Positions 24,780 to 33,660 of a DNA stretch of 64,000 nt are shown here, in pieces (position 1 is the stretch's first letter; every line of letters begins with the position of its first letter). Source of the stretch: Taibaiella sp. KBW10 (lineage in GTDB: Bacteria > Bacteroidota > Bacteroidia > Chitinophagales > Chitinophagaceae); NCBI RefSeq assembly GCF_003852495.1, contig NZ_QAJI01000004.1, forward strand, positions 438,445-502,444, written 5' to 3'. A program made the translations under genes and the position numbers. The notes under the pieces were generated by a model, which saw nothing but the letters and a program-made list of their open reading frames with translations, made no database searches and had not been told where the DNA came from.

Positions 24780-25451
24780 TTATTGTAAATTAATAGCGTT
24801 ATTGATAGAGGTTCCGTAGTTGAAGATATTGGTGATCGCCGTTCTGAACATAACCGATTTTTGGGAACCGGAAATTTTGGCTTCTTTATTACTGAGCGAC
24901 TTTACAGGCGTCGCAAAACGGTATACGCTTGTGTACAGGGCATTTTTGAACACTTCTTTATCTTCTGCTTTCATCTGCTGAAACTGTTTCTTGGTTTCTG
25001 CATTGAGCTGATAGGACTTCGCAAATGTTTTGGTGCTTTTATTATAACTGTAGGTCGCAAAATTATAAGTAGGTACTTTATATTGCTGCATAATCTTACC
25101 CGAAGCCGCATTAATATTGGCTACTTCCTTAAAATCGAAGGAAACGGTAATGATATAGTTGCTAAAATCGCTGGTAGTTTTCACATTACTAATGCCTGGT
25201 GTTGCTCTTAACGCAATAGCCGTTTGGTTTAGTTCGGCTACAATTTCCTGTTGGCTGGGAATTTTATGTCCGTTCACCGTTTTCAGTTTCATTAAAGAGG
25301 CTACTTTTGCTTTACTCTGCGACACATTTAAGGTCAGGATCATCCTACCGCTGCCATCCGCATTTAAATTAATTTCCTCTACCGTCTCGAAGCAGGAACT
25401 AAATGTTATGCAACAGATTATAACGGCAAGCATTTGCACAATTTTTCGCAT
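24780..25451 (-). CDS. Lipoprotein, first gene of the envelope operon
   Basis: A 223-residue lipoprotein: signal IVQMLAVIICCITFSSC with lipobox FSSC, so C20 is the lipid-carrying residue. The mature part begins FETVEEINLNADGSGRMILTLNV, a pattern seen in small lipoproteins of Bacteroidota of unknown role, and is mixed alpha/beta. It lies 5 bp before the 711-aa gene. Together the three genes look like an envelope-associated complex: one lipid-anchored, one soluble and one membrane-anchored. Confidence 0.75.
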   Translation of the reverse strand: MRKIVQMLAVIICCITFSSCFETVEEINLNADGSGRMILTLNVSQSKAKVASLMKLKTVNGHKIPSQQEIVAELNQTAIALRATPGISNVKTTSDFSNYIITVSFDFKEVANINAASGKIMQQYKVPTYNFATYSYNKSTKTFAKSYQLNAETKKQFQQMKAEDKEVFKNALYTSVYRFATPVKSLSNKEAKISGSQKSVMFRTAITNIFNYGTSINNAINLQ

Positions 25452-25493
25452 ATTGGTATTTTATAGTACAGATTACAAATATAGAGCATAAAA

Positions 25494-25522
25494 AAACTGC
25501 GACCGAATTTCGATCGCAGTTT
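25494..25522 (-). terminator. Terminator of the L31 gene
   Basis: 14-bp arms 25494-25507 and 25509-25522, with a single U-G pair in the minus-strand RNA, followed by a T run (25496-25491 read on the minus strand). It lies 19 bp after the rpmE2 stop. Confidence 0.85.
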
Positions 25523-25540
25523 CTAAAATAAAATATGGGA

Positions 25541-25789
25541 TTATTTTTTCTCGTAACGTTTTTTGTATTTTTCGATACGACCCGCAGTATCCACAAATAC
25601 AGATTTACCTGTATAGAAAGGATGCGACGTGTTAGAGATCTCCACTTTAATCAATGGATATTCTTTACCATCTTCCCAAGTAATTGTCTCGTTGGAAGCA
25701 GTAGTCGATTTTGTTAAAAACGTAGTTTCATTAGACATATCTTTGAATACTACGAAGCGATAATTTTCCGGATGTGTACCTTTTCTCAT
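25541..25789 (-). CDS. rpmE2: 50S ribosomal protein L31, type B
   Basis: An 82-residue ribosomal protein: [20 protein letters not shown], then the conserved [19 protein letters not shown]. The zinc-binding cysteines of type A L31 are absent, so this is the zinc-independent (C-minus) form. It forms its own transcription unit with a consensus promoter, a leader hairpin and a terminator. Confidence 0.97.
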   Translation of the reverse strand: MRKGTHPENYRFVVFKDMSNETTFLTKSTTASNETITWEDGKEYPLIKVEISNTSHPFYTGKSVFVDTAGRIEKYKKRYEKK

Positions 25790-25805
25790 TGTTTTTTATA
25801 TTTAT

Positions 25806-25869
25806 GTATGGTTTCTAGCCATACGACATTAAGGGTGCAAAAGTATATCTTTTTATTTATTTATACAAA
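25806..25869 (-). promoter_or_regulatory. Promoter and leader hairpin of the L31 gene
   Basis: Minus-strand TTTG (25869-25866), a 20-bp spacer and TACTTTTG (25845-25838) match the consensus exactly. In the short leader, GTATGG (complement of 25824-25819) pairs with CCATAC (complement of 25811-25806) around a 7-nt loop, 17 bp before the ATG. This is a possible protein-binding or translation-control element. Confidence 0.75.
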
Positions 25870-25877
25870 TAATAATG

Positions 25878-27929
25878 CTAGTAGGCCAATAAATAAGCAA
25901 TTTTGTCGGCTACTTTTTGCGCATTAGGCAGCATTTCCGCTTCCAGACCGGTGTTCAGCGGTACTGCAGGTAAGTTTAAAGCGCCGATGGTTTGTACCGG
26001 TGCATCAAGGTATTTAAAGCATTCCTGTGCAATTCTGCCGGCTAAGGCTTCTGTAAAGGAGCTATTCAACTGCTCTTCTGTAAGTACAATACACTTACCG
26101 TGTTTTTTTACGGTATCGTAAACCAAGGCCTCATCTAAAGGATAAATGGTTCTTAAATCTATGATTTCAACTTTACCTTCGTGCTGCTTAGCCGCGGCTG
26201 TAGCCCAGTGCACACCCATACCATAAGTAATGATGCAGACGCTTTCTCCATTATCCATGTGTTCAGGGCTCGCAGCCAAAGTAACCTTACCAATCCCGAA
26301 AGGCAGGATATAATCTTCTGCCGGTTCAATGGTTTTAGCCGCTTCGGTACCCGGTACTTTGCTCCAGTATAAACCCTTATGTTCCAGCATCACGACCGGA
26401 TTATTATCATAAAATGCAGCTTTCATCAATCCCTTAAGATCGGCAGCATTGGAAGGATAAGCAATCTTAATCCCTTTAATAGTAGCCAAAGTGCTTTCTA
26501 CACTCCCGCTATGGTAAGGACCACCACCACCATAAGCACCGATGGGCACCCTGATGATGTTGCCTACCGGGTATTTCCCGCAACTCAAATAACAGGATTT
26601 AGATATTTCTGTAACCAATTGATTCAATCCGGGATAAATATAATCGGCAAACTGCACCTCCACGATCGGTTTAAGACCTACTGCACTCATTCCAACCGTA
26701 GATCCGATAATGTAGGCTTCTTGTATAGCGGTATTGAAGACGCGTTTATCGCCAAATTTCTGTGCCAGAGTGGCTGCTTCTCTGAACACTCCTCCTATCC
26801 TGCCGCCTACATCCTGTCCATAAAAAAGGGCTTCAGGGTGTTTGCGCATAATCTCTTCAATAGCATGCAAGGCCGCATCAACCATCACTACTTTCTCTCC
26901 GTTTTCCGGTTGACGGGTTCCGCGTTCTGTCGTGATTTCCAAAGGTGCAAACACATGATCCGCAACGGTGGATAAATCCGGATCCGGCGCATTGACCGCA
27001 CGCTCAAATTCCTGCGCAATAAAATCAATTTCTTCCGTTTCTATTTTATCAAGATCGGTTTCTGTAAGCCCGAGAGCCATCAGCCTTTGTTTTAATTTCG
27101 GCCCCGGATCGTCTTTTCTATGTTTTTCCAGGTCTTCCTCGGTACGATACCATTCTCTGCGTACCCCGGAAGTATGGTGCCCGATCAGTGGTACCGTTGC
27201 ATGTACCAGAATCGGTTTTCTTTCTGTTCTTACAAAATCAATAGCCTCTTTCATAACCTCATAAGAGGCTTCAAACTGGCTACCATCAACAGTTCTGCGG
27301 GCAATGCCTTTAAACCCTTCAATGAATTCATAGGCCGTCATGGTCCTGGCTTCATCGCTGGAGACCGAAATACCCCATTCATTATCCTGTACCAAAAATA
27401 TAATGGGCAATTGGTGTAAGGCGGCATATTGAAAGGCTTCACTTACCTCTCCTTCCGTGACGCTACCATCTCCAAAAGAACAGATGACCACCGGTGGGGT
27501 CTCATAAGTCTTTAGTTGTTGTGATTCAATATAGGCGATCCCCTGAGCGACGCCGGTTGTCGGAATGGCCTGCATTCCGGTAGCGCTGCTCTGATGAATG
27601 ATCTTAGGGAAATTATCTCTTTTGATATTGGGATGGCAATAATAAGCCCTGCCTCCGGTAAAAGGATCATCTCCCTTCGCCAGTAATTGCAGCATCAGTT
27701 CGTATGGACGAAATCCCATACCCAGCATAATGCTTTCATCGCGGTAATAGGGACTTACATAATCTTCGGGTTGTAACAAAAATCCCGTAGCCAGCTGAAT
27801 GGCCTCATGTCCCCGGGAGGTACTGTGTACATATTTACAAATAGGTCTGTTGGCTTCATAAATATCTGCCATCGCTTTAGCAGACATCATTAATCTATAT
27901 GCTTTTAAAAGCAAATCTTTATCAGTCAT
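25878..27929 (-). CDS. Branched-chain 2-oxoacid dehydrogenase E1, fused alpha and beta subunits
   Basis: A 683-residue thiamine-diphosphate enzyme. It decarboxylates 2-oxoacids from valine, leucine and isoleucine and passes the acyl group to the lipoyl E2. Residues 1-330 are the alpha part with the TPP motif GDGSVTEGEVSEAF (153-166) to N183. Residues about 345-683 are the beta part (YGQDVGGRIGG, FNTAIQEAYIIGSTVGMSAVG, PYHSGSVESTLATIKG). The fusion of alpha and beta is common in Bacteroidota. It supplies branched acyl-CoA primers for iso-fatty acids. The E2 and E3 genes are not in the window; lipA, needed for the lipoyl cofactor, is at 61375. Confidence 0.92.
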   Translation of the reverse strand: MTDKDLLLKAYRLMMSAKAMADIYEANRPICKYVHSTSRGHEAIQLATGFLLQPEDYVSPYYRDESIMLGMGFRPYELMLQLLAKGDDPFTGGRAYYCHPNIKRDNFPKIIHQSSATGMQAIPTTGVAQGIAYIESQQLKTYETPPVVICSFGDGSVTEGEVSEAFQYAALHQLPIIFLVQDNEWGISVSSDEARTMTAYEFIEGFKGIARRTVDGSQFEASYEVMKEAIDFVRTERKPILVHATVPLIGHHTSGVRREWYRTEEDLEKHRKDDPGPKLKQRLMALGLTETDLDKIETEEIDFIAQEFERAVNAPDPDLSTVADHVFAPLEITTERGTRQPENGEKVVMVDAALHAIEEIMRKHPEALFYGQDVGGRIGGVFREAATLAQKFGDKRVFNTAIQEAYIIGSTVGMSAVGLKPIVEVQFADYIYPGLNQLVTEISKSCYLSCGKYPVGNIIRVPIGAYGGGGPYHSGSVESTLATIKGIKIAYPSNAADLKGLMKAAFYDNNPVVMLEHKGLYWSKVPGTEAAKTIEPAEDYILPFGIGKVTLAASPEHMDNGESVCIITYGMGVHWATAAAKQHEGKVEIIDLRTIYPLDEALVYDTVKKHGKCIVLTEEQLNSSFTEALAGRIAQECFKYLDAPVQTIGALNLPAVPLNTGLEAEMLPNAQKVADKIAYLLAY

Positions 27930-28021
27930 GTAACAAGTTTGTGCTATAAGATAGCAAATTTAATGTTTTAAATTTATTCGCTATAAGAATCAACCGAAAA
28001 CTATCCGGGGGTATCCAAAAA

Positions 28022-29278
28022 TCAATAATGCTCGAGTATAAATGTGCGTAAAAATGCCCAACCCTCATTGATCACCGCTTCTTTATTGGTGAGGCGGGTA
28101 TAACGCAGGTGCAATTGTTTGGTCTCGACCCTGCCCTCTTTATTGGCAATGGCCATCCATACCAGCCCAACAGGTTTGGTCTCTGTGCCGCCATCAGGGC
28201 CCAAAATACCGGAAAACGAAATGGCGAGGTCAACTTCTAATTGTGTAAGGGCTCCTTTTGCCATAGCGATTACCGTTTCTTCACTAACGGCACCATGGGC
28301 AGCTAAGGTTTCAAAAGGCACCTGAAGAATATGTTCTTTTACTTCATTGGCATACGAAATGATACCTCCTTTATAATACCGGGAGCTACCGGGAATATTG
28401 GTAATCAAATGACCAAAATAGCCTCCGGTACAACTTTCGGCGGTGCCAAACTTCAGTTTTCTATCCGCCAGCAATCGCGTGGCGTATACATCCAATCCTA
28501 CATCCTCGTACCCGATAATATATTTTTCCACCCGTTCGGTGATGGCTTGCACGACCTGCTGCGCTTCTGTTTCCAAAACATGTGCATCCAATCCTTCGGA
28601 AGTAATACGCAACTTAACCATTCTTAAAGAAGGCAGATAAGCCAGGTGCATGTGTGCAGGAAAAGCGGTTTCTATATCTTGAATTCGGTCGGCCAGCAGA
28701 CTTTCCGGTATACCGGAGGTGACAATATGCTTATGTAATACCACGCGCTCCGAATGCACTTTATCCTTTAATATTGGCATCAGTTCCTGCTCCAGGATAT
28801 ATTTCATCTCGAAAGGCACGCCCGGCAAGGAAGCAATATATTTACCTTCTTTTTCAAACAACATACCCGGAGCCGTGCCCATCTTATTAAAAAGAATCCG
28901 GCAATTGTCGGGTACATCGGCCTGCATGGCATTACGTTGCAACATGGGCAGGTTTCGTTTGCTGAAAATGCCCTCTATATGCTCGAGTACTTCGGCATTC
29001 CGCACCAGCGTGCCACCAAAGTAAGCACAAAGAACCGGTTTCGTAATGTCATCGGCAGTAGGCCCCAAGCCACCGGTGAAAATCACGACATCTGCTTTCT
29101 TCAGGGCTTCATCAAGGGTTTCGGTAATATCGTCTTTATTATCTGATATAGCGATTTTACGGATCACTTCTATATTGTGTTCGCCCAAAACGAGGGCAAT
29201 ATGTGTAGAGTTAGTATCAACAGTCTGACCGATCAAGAGTTCATCTCCTATGGTGATGATGATGGCTTTATTGGGCAT
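28022..29278 (-). CDS. cinA: CinA family protein (nicotinamide-nucleotide amidohydrolase type)
   Basis: A 418-residue two-domain protein. The N-terminal MoCF-like domain (about 1-250) begins AIIITIGDELLIGQTVDTNS and contains VIFTGGLGPTADDITK. The C-terminal CinA domain (about 260-415) contains GTAESCTGGYFGHLITNIPGSS (split at 300), AISFSGILGPDGGTETKPVG and VNEGWAFLR-like ends. Family members recycle NMN to NaMN and may clean up damaged nucleotides. A longer frame begins at 29350, but the ATG at 29278 gives the standard N-terminus and the leader codons look random. Confidence 0.92.
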   Translation of the reverse strand: MPNKAIIITIGDELLIGQTVDTNSTHIALVLGEHNIEVIRKIAISDNKDDITETLDEALKKADVVIFTGGLGPTADDITKPVLCAYFGGTLVRNAEVLEHIEGIFSKRNLPMLQRNAMQADVPDNCRILFNKMGTAPGMLFEKEGKYIASLPGVPFEMKYILEQELMPILKDKVHSERVVLHKHIVTSGIPESLLADRIQDIETAFPAHMHLAYLPSLRMVKLRITSEGLDAHVLETEAQQVVQAITERVEKYIIGYEDVGLDVYATRLLADRKLKFGTAESCTGGYFGHLITNIPGSSRYYKGGIISYANEVKEHILQVPFETLAAHGAVSEETVIAMAKGALTQLEVDLAISFSGILGPDGGTETKPVGLVWMAIANKEGRVETKQLHLRYTRLTNKEAVINEGWAFLRTFILEHY

Positions 29279-29422
29279 AATATTTTGCGATTTATAAGTG
29301 CTATCGTTTTTGGCAAGGAACAAAGAAAAGTCATTAGGGCGCTCATCCATATTCCTTTTTCAATAAAGTCCAAAGGTAATAATTTCTCTGTCTGTAAGGC
29401 ATTGTATATAAAAGATAAACGA

Positions 29423-29450
29423 CAAAGCCATTGAAAAATCAATGGCTTTG
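29423..29450. terminator. Hairpin between the DUF4465 gene and cinA
   Basis: Perfect 12-bp arms 29423-29434 and 29439-29450 around a 4-nt loop. It follows the stop of the minus-strand DUF4465 gene by 27 bp and has a T run on the plus-strand side. Confidence 0.75.
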
Positions 29451-29476
29451 TTTTAAGATCATCTAAGCATTGCTGC

Positions 29477-30451
29477 TTATTGTTTAACAAACTGGGTAAC
29501 AGCTGTTTTATCTCCTTTAAGGGTAGCAATCTTTATAAAGTAATTACCTTGTGCTAATGAGCTGATATCAGCATTATTGGTGTTTTGTGCGGCCAGTATC
29601 AATTTACCGTTCACATCAAAAATCTGATAATTAACCGGCTCCTTATATGCTATAGTCAGGTTATTCACAGCAGGGTTAGGATATACTTTTGTCGCTAAAG
29701 GCGTTACATCATTAAGACTTACCGGAGTAACAAATGTAAGGTTGTCCATACAAAAATAAACCGGTGTATTAACTCCAAACGATCCTACATCAGAAGAAGC
29801 ATATTTGAAAGACAGGCTGTCCACCGAACCTAAAGTTGTCAGGTTCACCGTACGCCACGCTTTTACAATATAATCATTGGCATTATTTGCATCTCTGAAA
29901 TCAGCAAGATAAAAAGTAACGCTATCCGGCTTTACCGTACCATTCAAGTATCCAAAAACAGTTACAGAAAAGAAATCCGGATCATTACCGGTAACCCCTC
30001 CAAATTTTTTGGAATAGGAGTCTCCGTTTTTCATGCTTAAACCGGCATAGGTAGCATTTGTATAGTCAAATGCTTTCAACTTCACACTGTGGTTAAAGCT
30101 GATACCATAACCCTCTCCATAAGAAATTACATATTTAGCAGAACTCCCTGCTCCGGATGGAGCATAAGCCGCACTCGCATTCGTATAACCGGCAGTTGTA
30201 TCATTTACAACATTAGAATAGTTAAATCCTGAATAACCACCCCAGGAAGGCTTTGTGCCGTAAAAAGTAGCAATATGACCTCCGGTATTGGAAGTACCGG
30301 TGAAGGTATAATCAAATGTATCCTTCGTTGAGGCATAATCTGTATTCGTACCGGTCAGCGTTAATGCTTCAAAATCGATATTAATTGTTTGTGCTTGTAC
30401 AAACATAGAAAGACATACAGCCGATGCTGTTAAAAGTAAATTTTTTACCAT
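29477..30451 (-). CDS. DUF4465 protein with T9SS sorting domain, under a cobalamin riboswitch
   Basis: A 324-residue secreted protein: signal peptide 1-20 (ending VQA), a DUF4465 domain (about 25-238, with WGGYSGFNYSNVVNDTTAGY, YGEGYGISF, and CMDNLTF at its end), and a C-terminal Por sorting domain (about 250-324, VYPNPAVNNLTIAY, IFDVNGKLI, GNYFIKI). The sorting domain sends it through the type IX system to the cell surface. DUF4465 members in gut Bacteroides have been described as surface vitamin B12-binding proteins (BtuH). The riboswitch directly upstream supports the same job here. Unlike those lipoproteins, this one is T9SS cargo. Confidence 0.88.
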   Translation of the reverse strand: MVKNLLLTASAVCLSMFVQAQTINIDFEALTLTGTNTDYASTKDTFDYTFTGTSNTGGHIATFYGTKPSWGGYSGFNYSNVVNDTTAGYTNASAAYAPSGAGSSAKYVISYGEGYGISFNHSVKLKAFDYTNATYAGLSMKNGDSYSKKFGGVTGNDPDFFSVTVFGYLNGTVKPDSVTFYLADFRDANNANDYIVKAWRTVNLTTLGSVDSLSFKYASSDVGSFGVNTPVYFCMDNLTFVTPVSLNDVTPLATKVYPNPAVNNLTIAYKEPVNYQIFDVNGKLILAAQNTNNADISSLAQGNYFIKIATLKGDKTAVTQFVKQ

Positions 30452-30524
30452 TTTTAGTATATATGTAATTTAAATAAATAAAATACGTCCTTTTCCTTTT
30501 TCCCGAGAAAAAACAGGTTTAATA

Positions 30525-30702
30525 GCATAGGGCAGGTCTTCTGACTCGTTCTTTTTGTTAGGCACCTTCCCGCGATCATGCAGTGGTTATGAAGAAAATA
30601 TAACAAAATACAATAGAACTTACAGCAACGGGTATTGTTTTGGATTTACACCAAATTCCCTTTTAATTCTGTCAAACTGAGGTTTGATCGAAACCAAATG
30701 CG
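30525..30702 (-). promoter_or_regulatory. Cobalamin riboswitch
   Basis: On the minus strand the core blocks occur in order: AAAAGGGAATTTGGTG, AAATCC, CCCGTTGCTGTAAG, the B12-box region with CCACTGC, CGGGAAGGTGCC, and GAGTCAGAAGACCTGCC. These are the conserved parts of the RF00174 class. It lies 74 bp before the DUF4465 start. The segment 30460-30520 between them should hold the expression platform; a 5' hairpin at 30681-30695 belongs to the element. B12 would be expected to turn the gene off. Confidence 0.93.
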
Positions 30703-30791
30703 CTGCAAATATATAAAAATATAGATAGATATGGCGACTTTGTTTCGTAAATTTATGATCTTGATGGCGATACACAAGTATAAATATATAC

Positions 30792-30799
30792 TACCTTTG
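30792..30799 (+). promoter_or_regulatory. -7 promoter element of anmK
   Basis: TACCTTTG, 25 bp before the ATG at 30825. No clear TTTG at the -33 distance was found. Confidence 0.5.
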
Positions 30800-30824
30800 C
30801 TCCTCTTGATAATAAGTACAGATT

Positions 30825-31898
30825 ATGATTTATAATGTAATAGGATTAATGTCCGGAAGTTCTCTTGATGGATTGGATATTGCCTTCGTAGAGATTACGG
30901 ATATGCGAAACGATTGGAGTTTCGATATAAAAGTGGCGGATTGTATTGCTTTTGAGGACACCTTAAAGCAGCAGTTGAGAAATGCGGCGCAACTAAGCGT
31001 ACCGGAATACCTGAACCTGCACACGGCCTTTGGAAAATGGCTGGGCAGCCAGGTGAATACTTTTATCGATCAAAATGAATTACACCATAAGGTACATTTT
31101 ATTGCCTCTCACGGGCATACGGTATTTCATGAGCCGCATAAAGGAACCAGTGTCCAGATCGGAGATGGTGCGGGCATTGCTGCCATAACAGGATTGACGG
31201 CGATTACCGATTTAAGAAATATGGATGTGGCCCTGGGCGGACAAGGTGCTCCGATTGTACCGATGGCAGACCGCATGTTGTTTAAGGAATATGATTTTTG
31301 TCTGAACCTTGGGGGAATTGCTAACCTAACGGTTAATACGGAGCATCCGATTGCTTTTGATATTTGTCCCGCAAACCAATTACTGGACTTTTATGCACAA
31401 CAACTGGGACATCCCTATGATGCGCATGGTGCCATCGCCCGCCAGGGTACGGTACATGATGGTTTATTGGCACAGCTTAATGCACTCGAATATTACCAAG
31501 TCAATGCGCCAAAATCTTTGGCAAATGATTATACCGCACAGTTGCACCAATTGGCTGATAGCAGTGGTCTTGCCGCCGCCGATATACTGGCCACTTATGT
31601 AGCGCATATTGCCCAGCAAATTCAAAAGGCCATAGCGCCTTATCAACAGGAGGCTATGCAGAAAATGCTGGTTACCGGTGGGGGTGCCTTAAACACTTAC
31701 TTAGTGGAATGTATTCAGGCACACTTAAATAACCTGAGCCTTGTGGTACCTGAAGACAGTATTGTGATGCATAAAGAAGCGGTAGCCATGGCTTTAATGG
31801 GCGTATTACGCTGGCGCGAAGAGACTAATGTTTTTGCGAGTGTTACCGGTGCCAGCCGCAATAGTATAGGCGGAGCCGTATGGTTAGGTAATAACTAA
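30825..31898 (+). CDS. anmK: Anhydro-N-acetylmuramic acid kinase
   Basis: A 357-residue kinase of peptidoglycan recycling: it phosphorylates and opens 1,6-anhydro-MurNAc to give MurNAc-6-phosphate. Visible are the N-terminal phosphate-binding GLMSGSSLDGLDIAFV, the HGHTVFHEP strand, QIGDGAGIAAIT, LNLGGIANLT, and the sugar-binding loop VTGGGALNTYL. Length is normal. No murQ lies in the window. It is a single-gene unit divergent from the riboswitch gene. Confidence 0.95.
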   Translation: MIYNVIGLMSGSSLDGLDIAFVEITDMRNDWSFDIKVADCIAFEDTLKQQLRNAAQLSVPEYLNLHTAFGKWLGSQVNTFIDQNELHHKVHFIASHGHTVFHEPHKGTSVQIGDGAGIAAITGLTAITDLRNMDVALGGQGAPIVPMADRMLFKEYDFCLNLGGIANLTVNTEHPIAFDICPANQLLDFYAQQLGHPYDAHGAIARQGTVHDGLLAQLNALEYYQVNAPKSLANDYTAQLHQLADSSGLAAADILATYVAHIAQQIQKAIAPYQQEAMQKMLVTGGGALNTYLVECIQAHLNNLSLVVPEDSIVMHKEAVAMALMGVLRWREETNVFASVTGASRNSIGGAVWLGNN

Positions 31899-32039
31899 AA
31901 AGCACCTTGCTTGTTTATAATATTTCGAATTATCATAGGTTAACGTTTCGCTAATTACAATTTCCTATTAAACTAATCAGCTTAATTTTGTCCAATAATT
32001 CACAAACTAAATAAACAAACAATTTAAAAACAAAATTTT

Positions 32040-32651
32040 ATGAAAAAAGTAATCTTAAGTATTGCTACCCTTGCAGGATTTGCCGTTGCCACTCAGGCGC
32101 AAGTTAAATTCGCTCCAGAAGTAGGTTTAAATGTAACTACCATGAAGTCGTCAAGCGATCTTGCTACAAGTACATCTAATGCGCTTGTCGGATTAAGAGC
32201 GGGTGCTTATGTAGAATTACCCTTCAACAATATGATCTCTTTAGAGCCTGGTGTATTTTATAGCATGAAAGGCGGCGAAAACACGTTTTTAGGGGTTAAA
32301 AGCACAACTACTTTAAGTTATATTGAAGTTCCGGTAAACATAAAATTCAATTTACCTTTAGGTATTGCCGGTAAAGTATTTGCTTATGCAGGACCGCACA
32401 TTGCTTATGCAGTAGCCGGACAAACAAAAATAGGAAGTGTATCTTCTGACATTAAGTTTGGTGACGGAAACGCCCAAATGAATCCTTTGGATATCGGTGC
32501 GCAAGTGGGTGTTGGCTATCAATTGCCTTTTGGCCTGTATGCCAGAGCACAATACGGTATGGGCTTTAACAATCTGAGCAATGCATCTACAATGAATACC
32601 AAATTAACAAACAACAGTAACTTCGGTATCAGCGTAGGTTTTCAATTCTAA
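32040..32651 (+). CDS. Outer-membrane beta-barrel protein
   Basis: A 203-residue protein: signal peptide 1-20 (cleavage after TQA), then an eight-stranded barrel of the OMP_b-brl_2 kind (SLEPGVFYSMKGG, LSYIEVPVNIKFNL, FAYAGPHIAYAV, FGISVGFQF at the end). Such proteins are abundant in Bacteroidota; the role is unknown. A -7 element TAATTTTG lies at 31983-31990. The next gene encodes a related barrel with the same plan, probably an old tandem duplication. Confidence 0.87.
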   Translation: MKKVILSIATLAGFAVATQAQVKFAPEVGLNVTTMKSSSDLATSTSNALVGLRAGAYVELPFNNMISLEPGVFYSMKGGENTFLGVKSTTTLSYIEVPVNIKFNLPLGIAGKVFAYAGPHIAYAVAGQTKIGSVSSDIKFGDGNAQMNPLDIGAQVGVGYQLPFGLYARAQYGMGFNNLSNASTMNTKLTNNSNFGISVGFQF

Positions 32652-32674
32652 TTTATTGACCTAAGATTTTAGGT

Positions 32675-32720
32675 AAAAGCAAAAGATTCGCGGATGATTT
32701 TCCGCGAATCTTTTGCTTTT
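32675..32720. terminator. Bidirectional terminator with a perfect 20-bp stem
   Basis: Arms 32675-32694 and 32701-32720, loop 6 nt, A run before and T run after. It separates the two barrel genes, and its presence argues against a start of the second gene at 32694. Confidence 0.95.
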
Positions 32721-32730
32721 AAAAATTCCA

Positions 32731-32761
32731 TTTCTTTTTTTAATATAAGTTTTTACCTTTG
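32731..32761 (+). promoter_or_regulatory. Promoter of the second barrel gene
   Basis: TTTC at 32731-32734, a 19-bp spacer and TACCTTTG at 32754-32761; the chosen ATG is at 32805. Confidence 0.7.
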
Positions 32762-32804
32762 TAAGCATACAAACAGTCCATCGTATATACTCCAATATAA
32801 GTAC

Positions 32805-33503
32805 ATGAAGAAAAGTTTATTATTCTTAGCTATCTTATCAGGCCTTGCCGCTCATACCTATGCACAGGTAACCGTAACTCCTGAATTCGGTTTTTTAACC
32901 ACCAAATTCAGCGCCTACACGACCGATAACGGTATGAGAAATTCATTAAACTATGATTGGCAAATCGGCCCTCGCGGCGGTATTGCATTTGATATTCCGA
33001 TCGGATCAAAAGGCTTTTCAGTAGAGCCGGGATTATTTTACAATTCTAAGATGATACGGGTAGTGGACGAAAACAGTATGATGCGTTCTGACCTGAAAAT
33101 GTCTATGAGCAATGCAGAATTGCCTATAAACCTTAAATACAGCTGGTCGATCAGAGAGTATACCGGTAAGCTTTTTGTGTTTGCAACGCCTTATGTATCC
33201 TATTCCTTTTCGGGAAGAAGAACAGGAGATATTACCGTGAAACAACCTACGGTAAGCATCAAGCAAATCGATGATAAAATCAATTTCAAGAGCGGTGCCA
33301 CTCAGGAATTAAAACCCCTGGATTATGGCGCGTATGTAGGCTTTGGATATCAATTCCAAATGGGTTTTCAGCTTAAAATGACTTATGGTGTCGGCATGAG
33401 CAACTTATCTGTCGTACCTGGTGCCAGCCTTAAAAGCAGCAGCATGTTTGGCCTCAGTGCCGGTTTTGTTTTAGGCAGAAAAATTGCGGGAAGGTTTTAC
33501 TAA
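32805..33503 (+). CDS. Outer-membrane beta-barrel protein (relative of the preceding one)
   Basis: A 232-residue protein: signal peptide 1-19 (SLLFLAILSGLAAHTYAQ), then a barrel with GFSVEPGLFYNSKMI, AELPINLKYSW, FATPYVSYSFSG, and the closing MFGLSAGFVLG. It shares strand order and the SxEPGxFYxxK pattern with the protein at 32040-32651. An upstream ATG at 32694 would lie inside a terminator and before the promoter, so 32805 is the start. A terminator follows the stop. Function unknown. Confidence 0.87.
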   Translation: MKKSLLFLAILSGLAAHTYAQVTVTPEFGFLTTKFSAYTTDNGMRNSLNYDWQIGPRGGIAFDIPIGSKGFSVEPGLFYNSKMIRVVDENSMMRSDLKMSMSNAELPINLKYSWSIREYTGKLFVFATPYVSYSFSGRRTGDITVKQPTVSIKQIDDKINFKSGATQELKPLDYGAYVGFGYQFQMGFQLKMTYGVGMSNLSVVPGASLKSSSMFGLSAGFVLGRKIAGRFY

Positions 33504-33528
33504 TCCACTTCAAATAATATTAATCAGG

Positions 33529-33558
33529 AAGCCCTTGCCCATGTGTAAGGGCTTTTTT
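33529..33558 (+). terminator. Terminator after the second barrel gene
   Basis: AAGCCCTT (33529-33536) pairs with AAGGGCTT (33547-33554); a run of six T's includes the stem end and continues to 33558. Confidence 0.85.
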
Positions 33559-33660
33559 ATGACCGTCGCGTTTAAGTTTTTATGTGCCGCTTTCCTATAA
33601 ATGCGCCTGAATGCTTACTTTTGCGATTATTTTTTAGACAATTGACTTATTATACAAACG

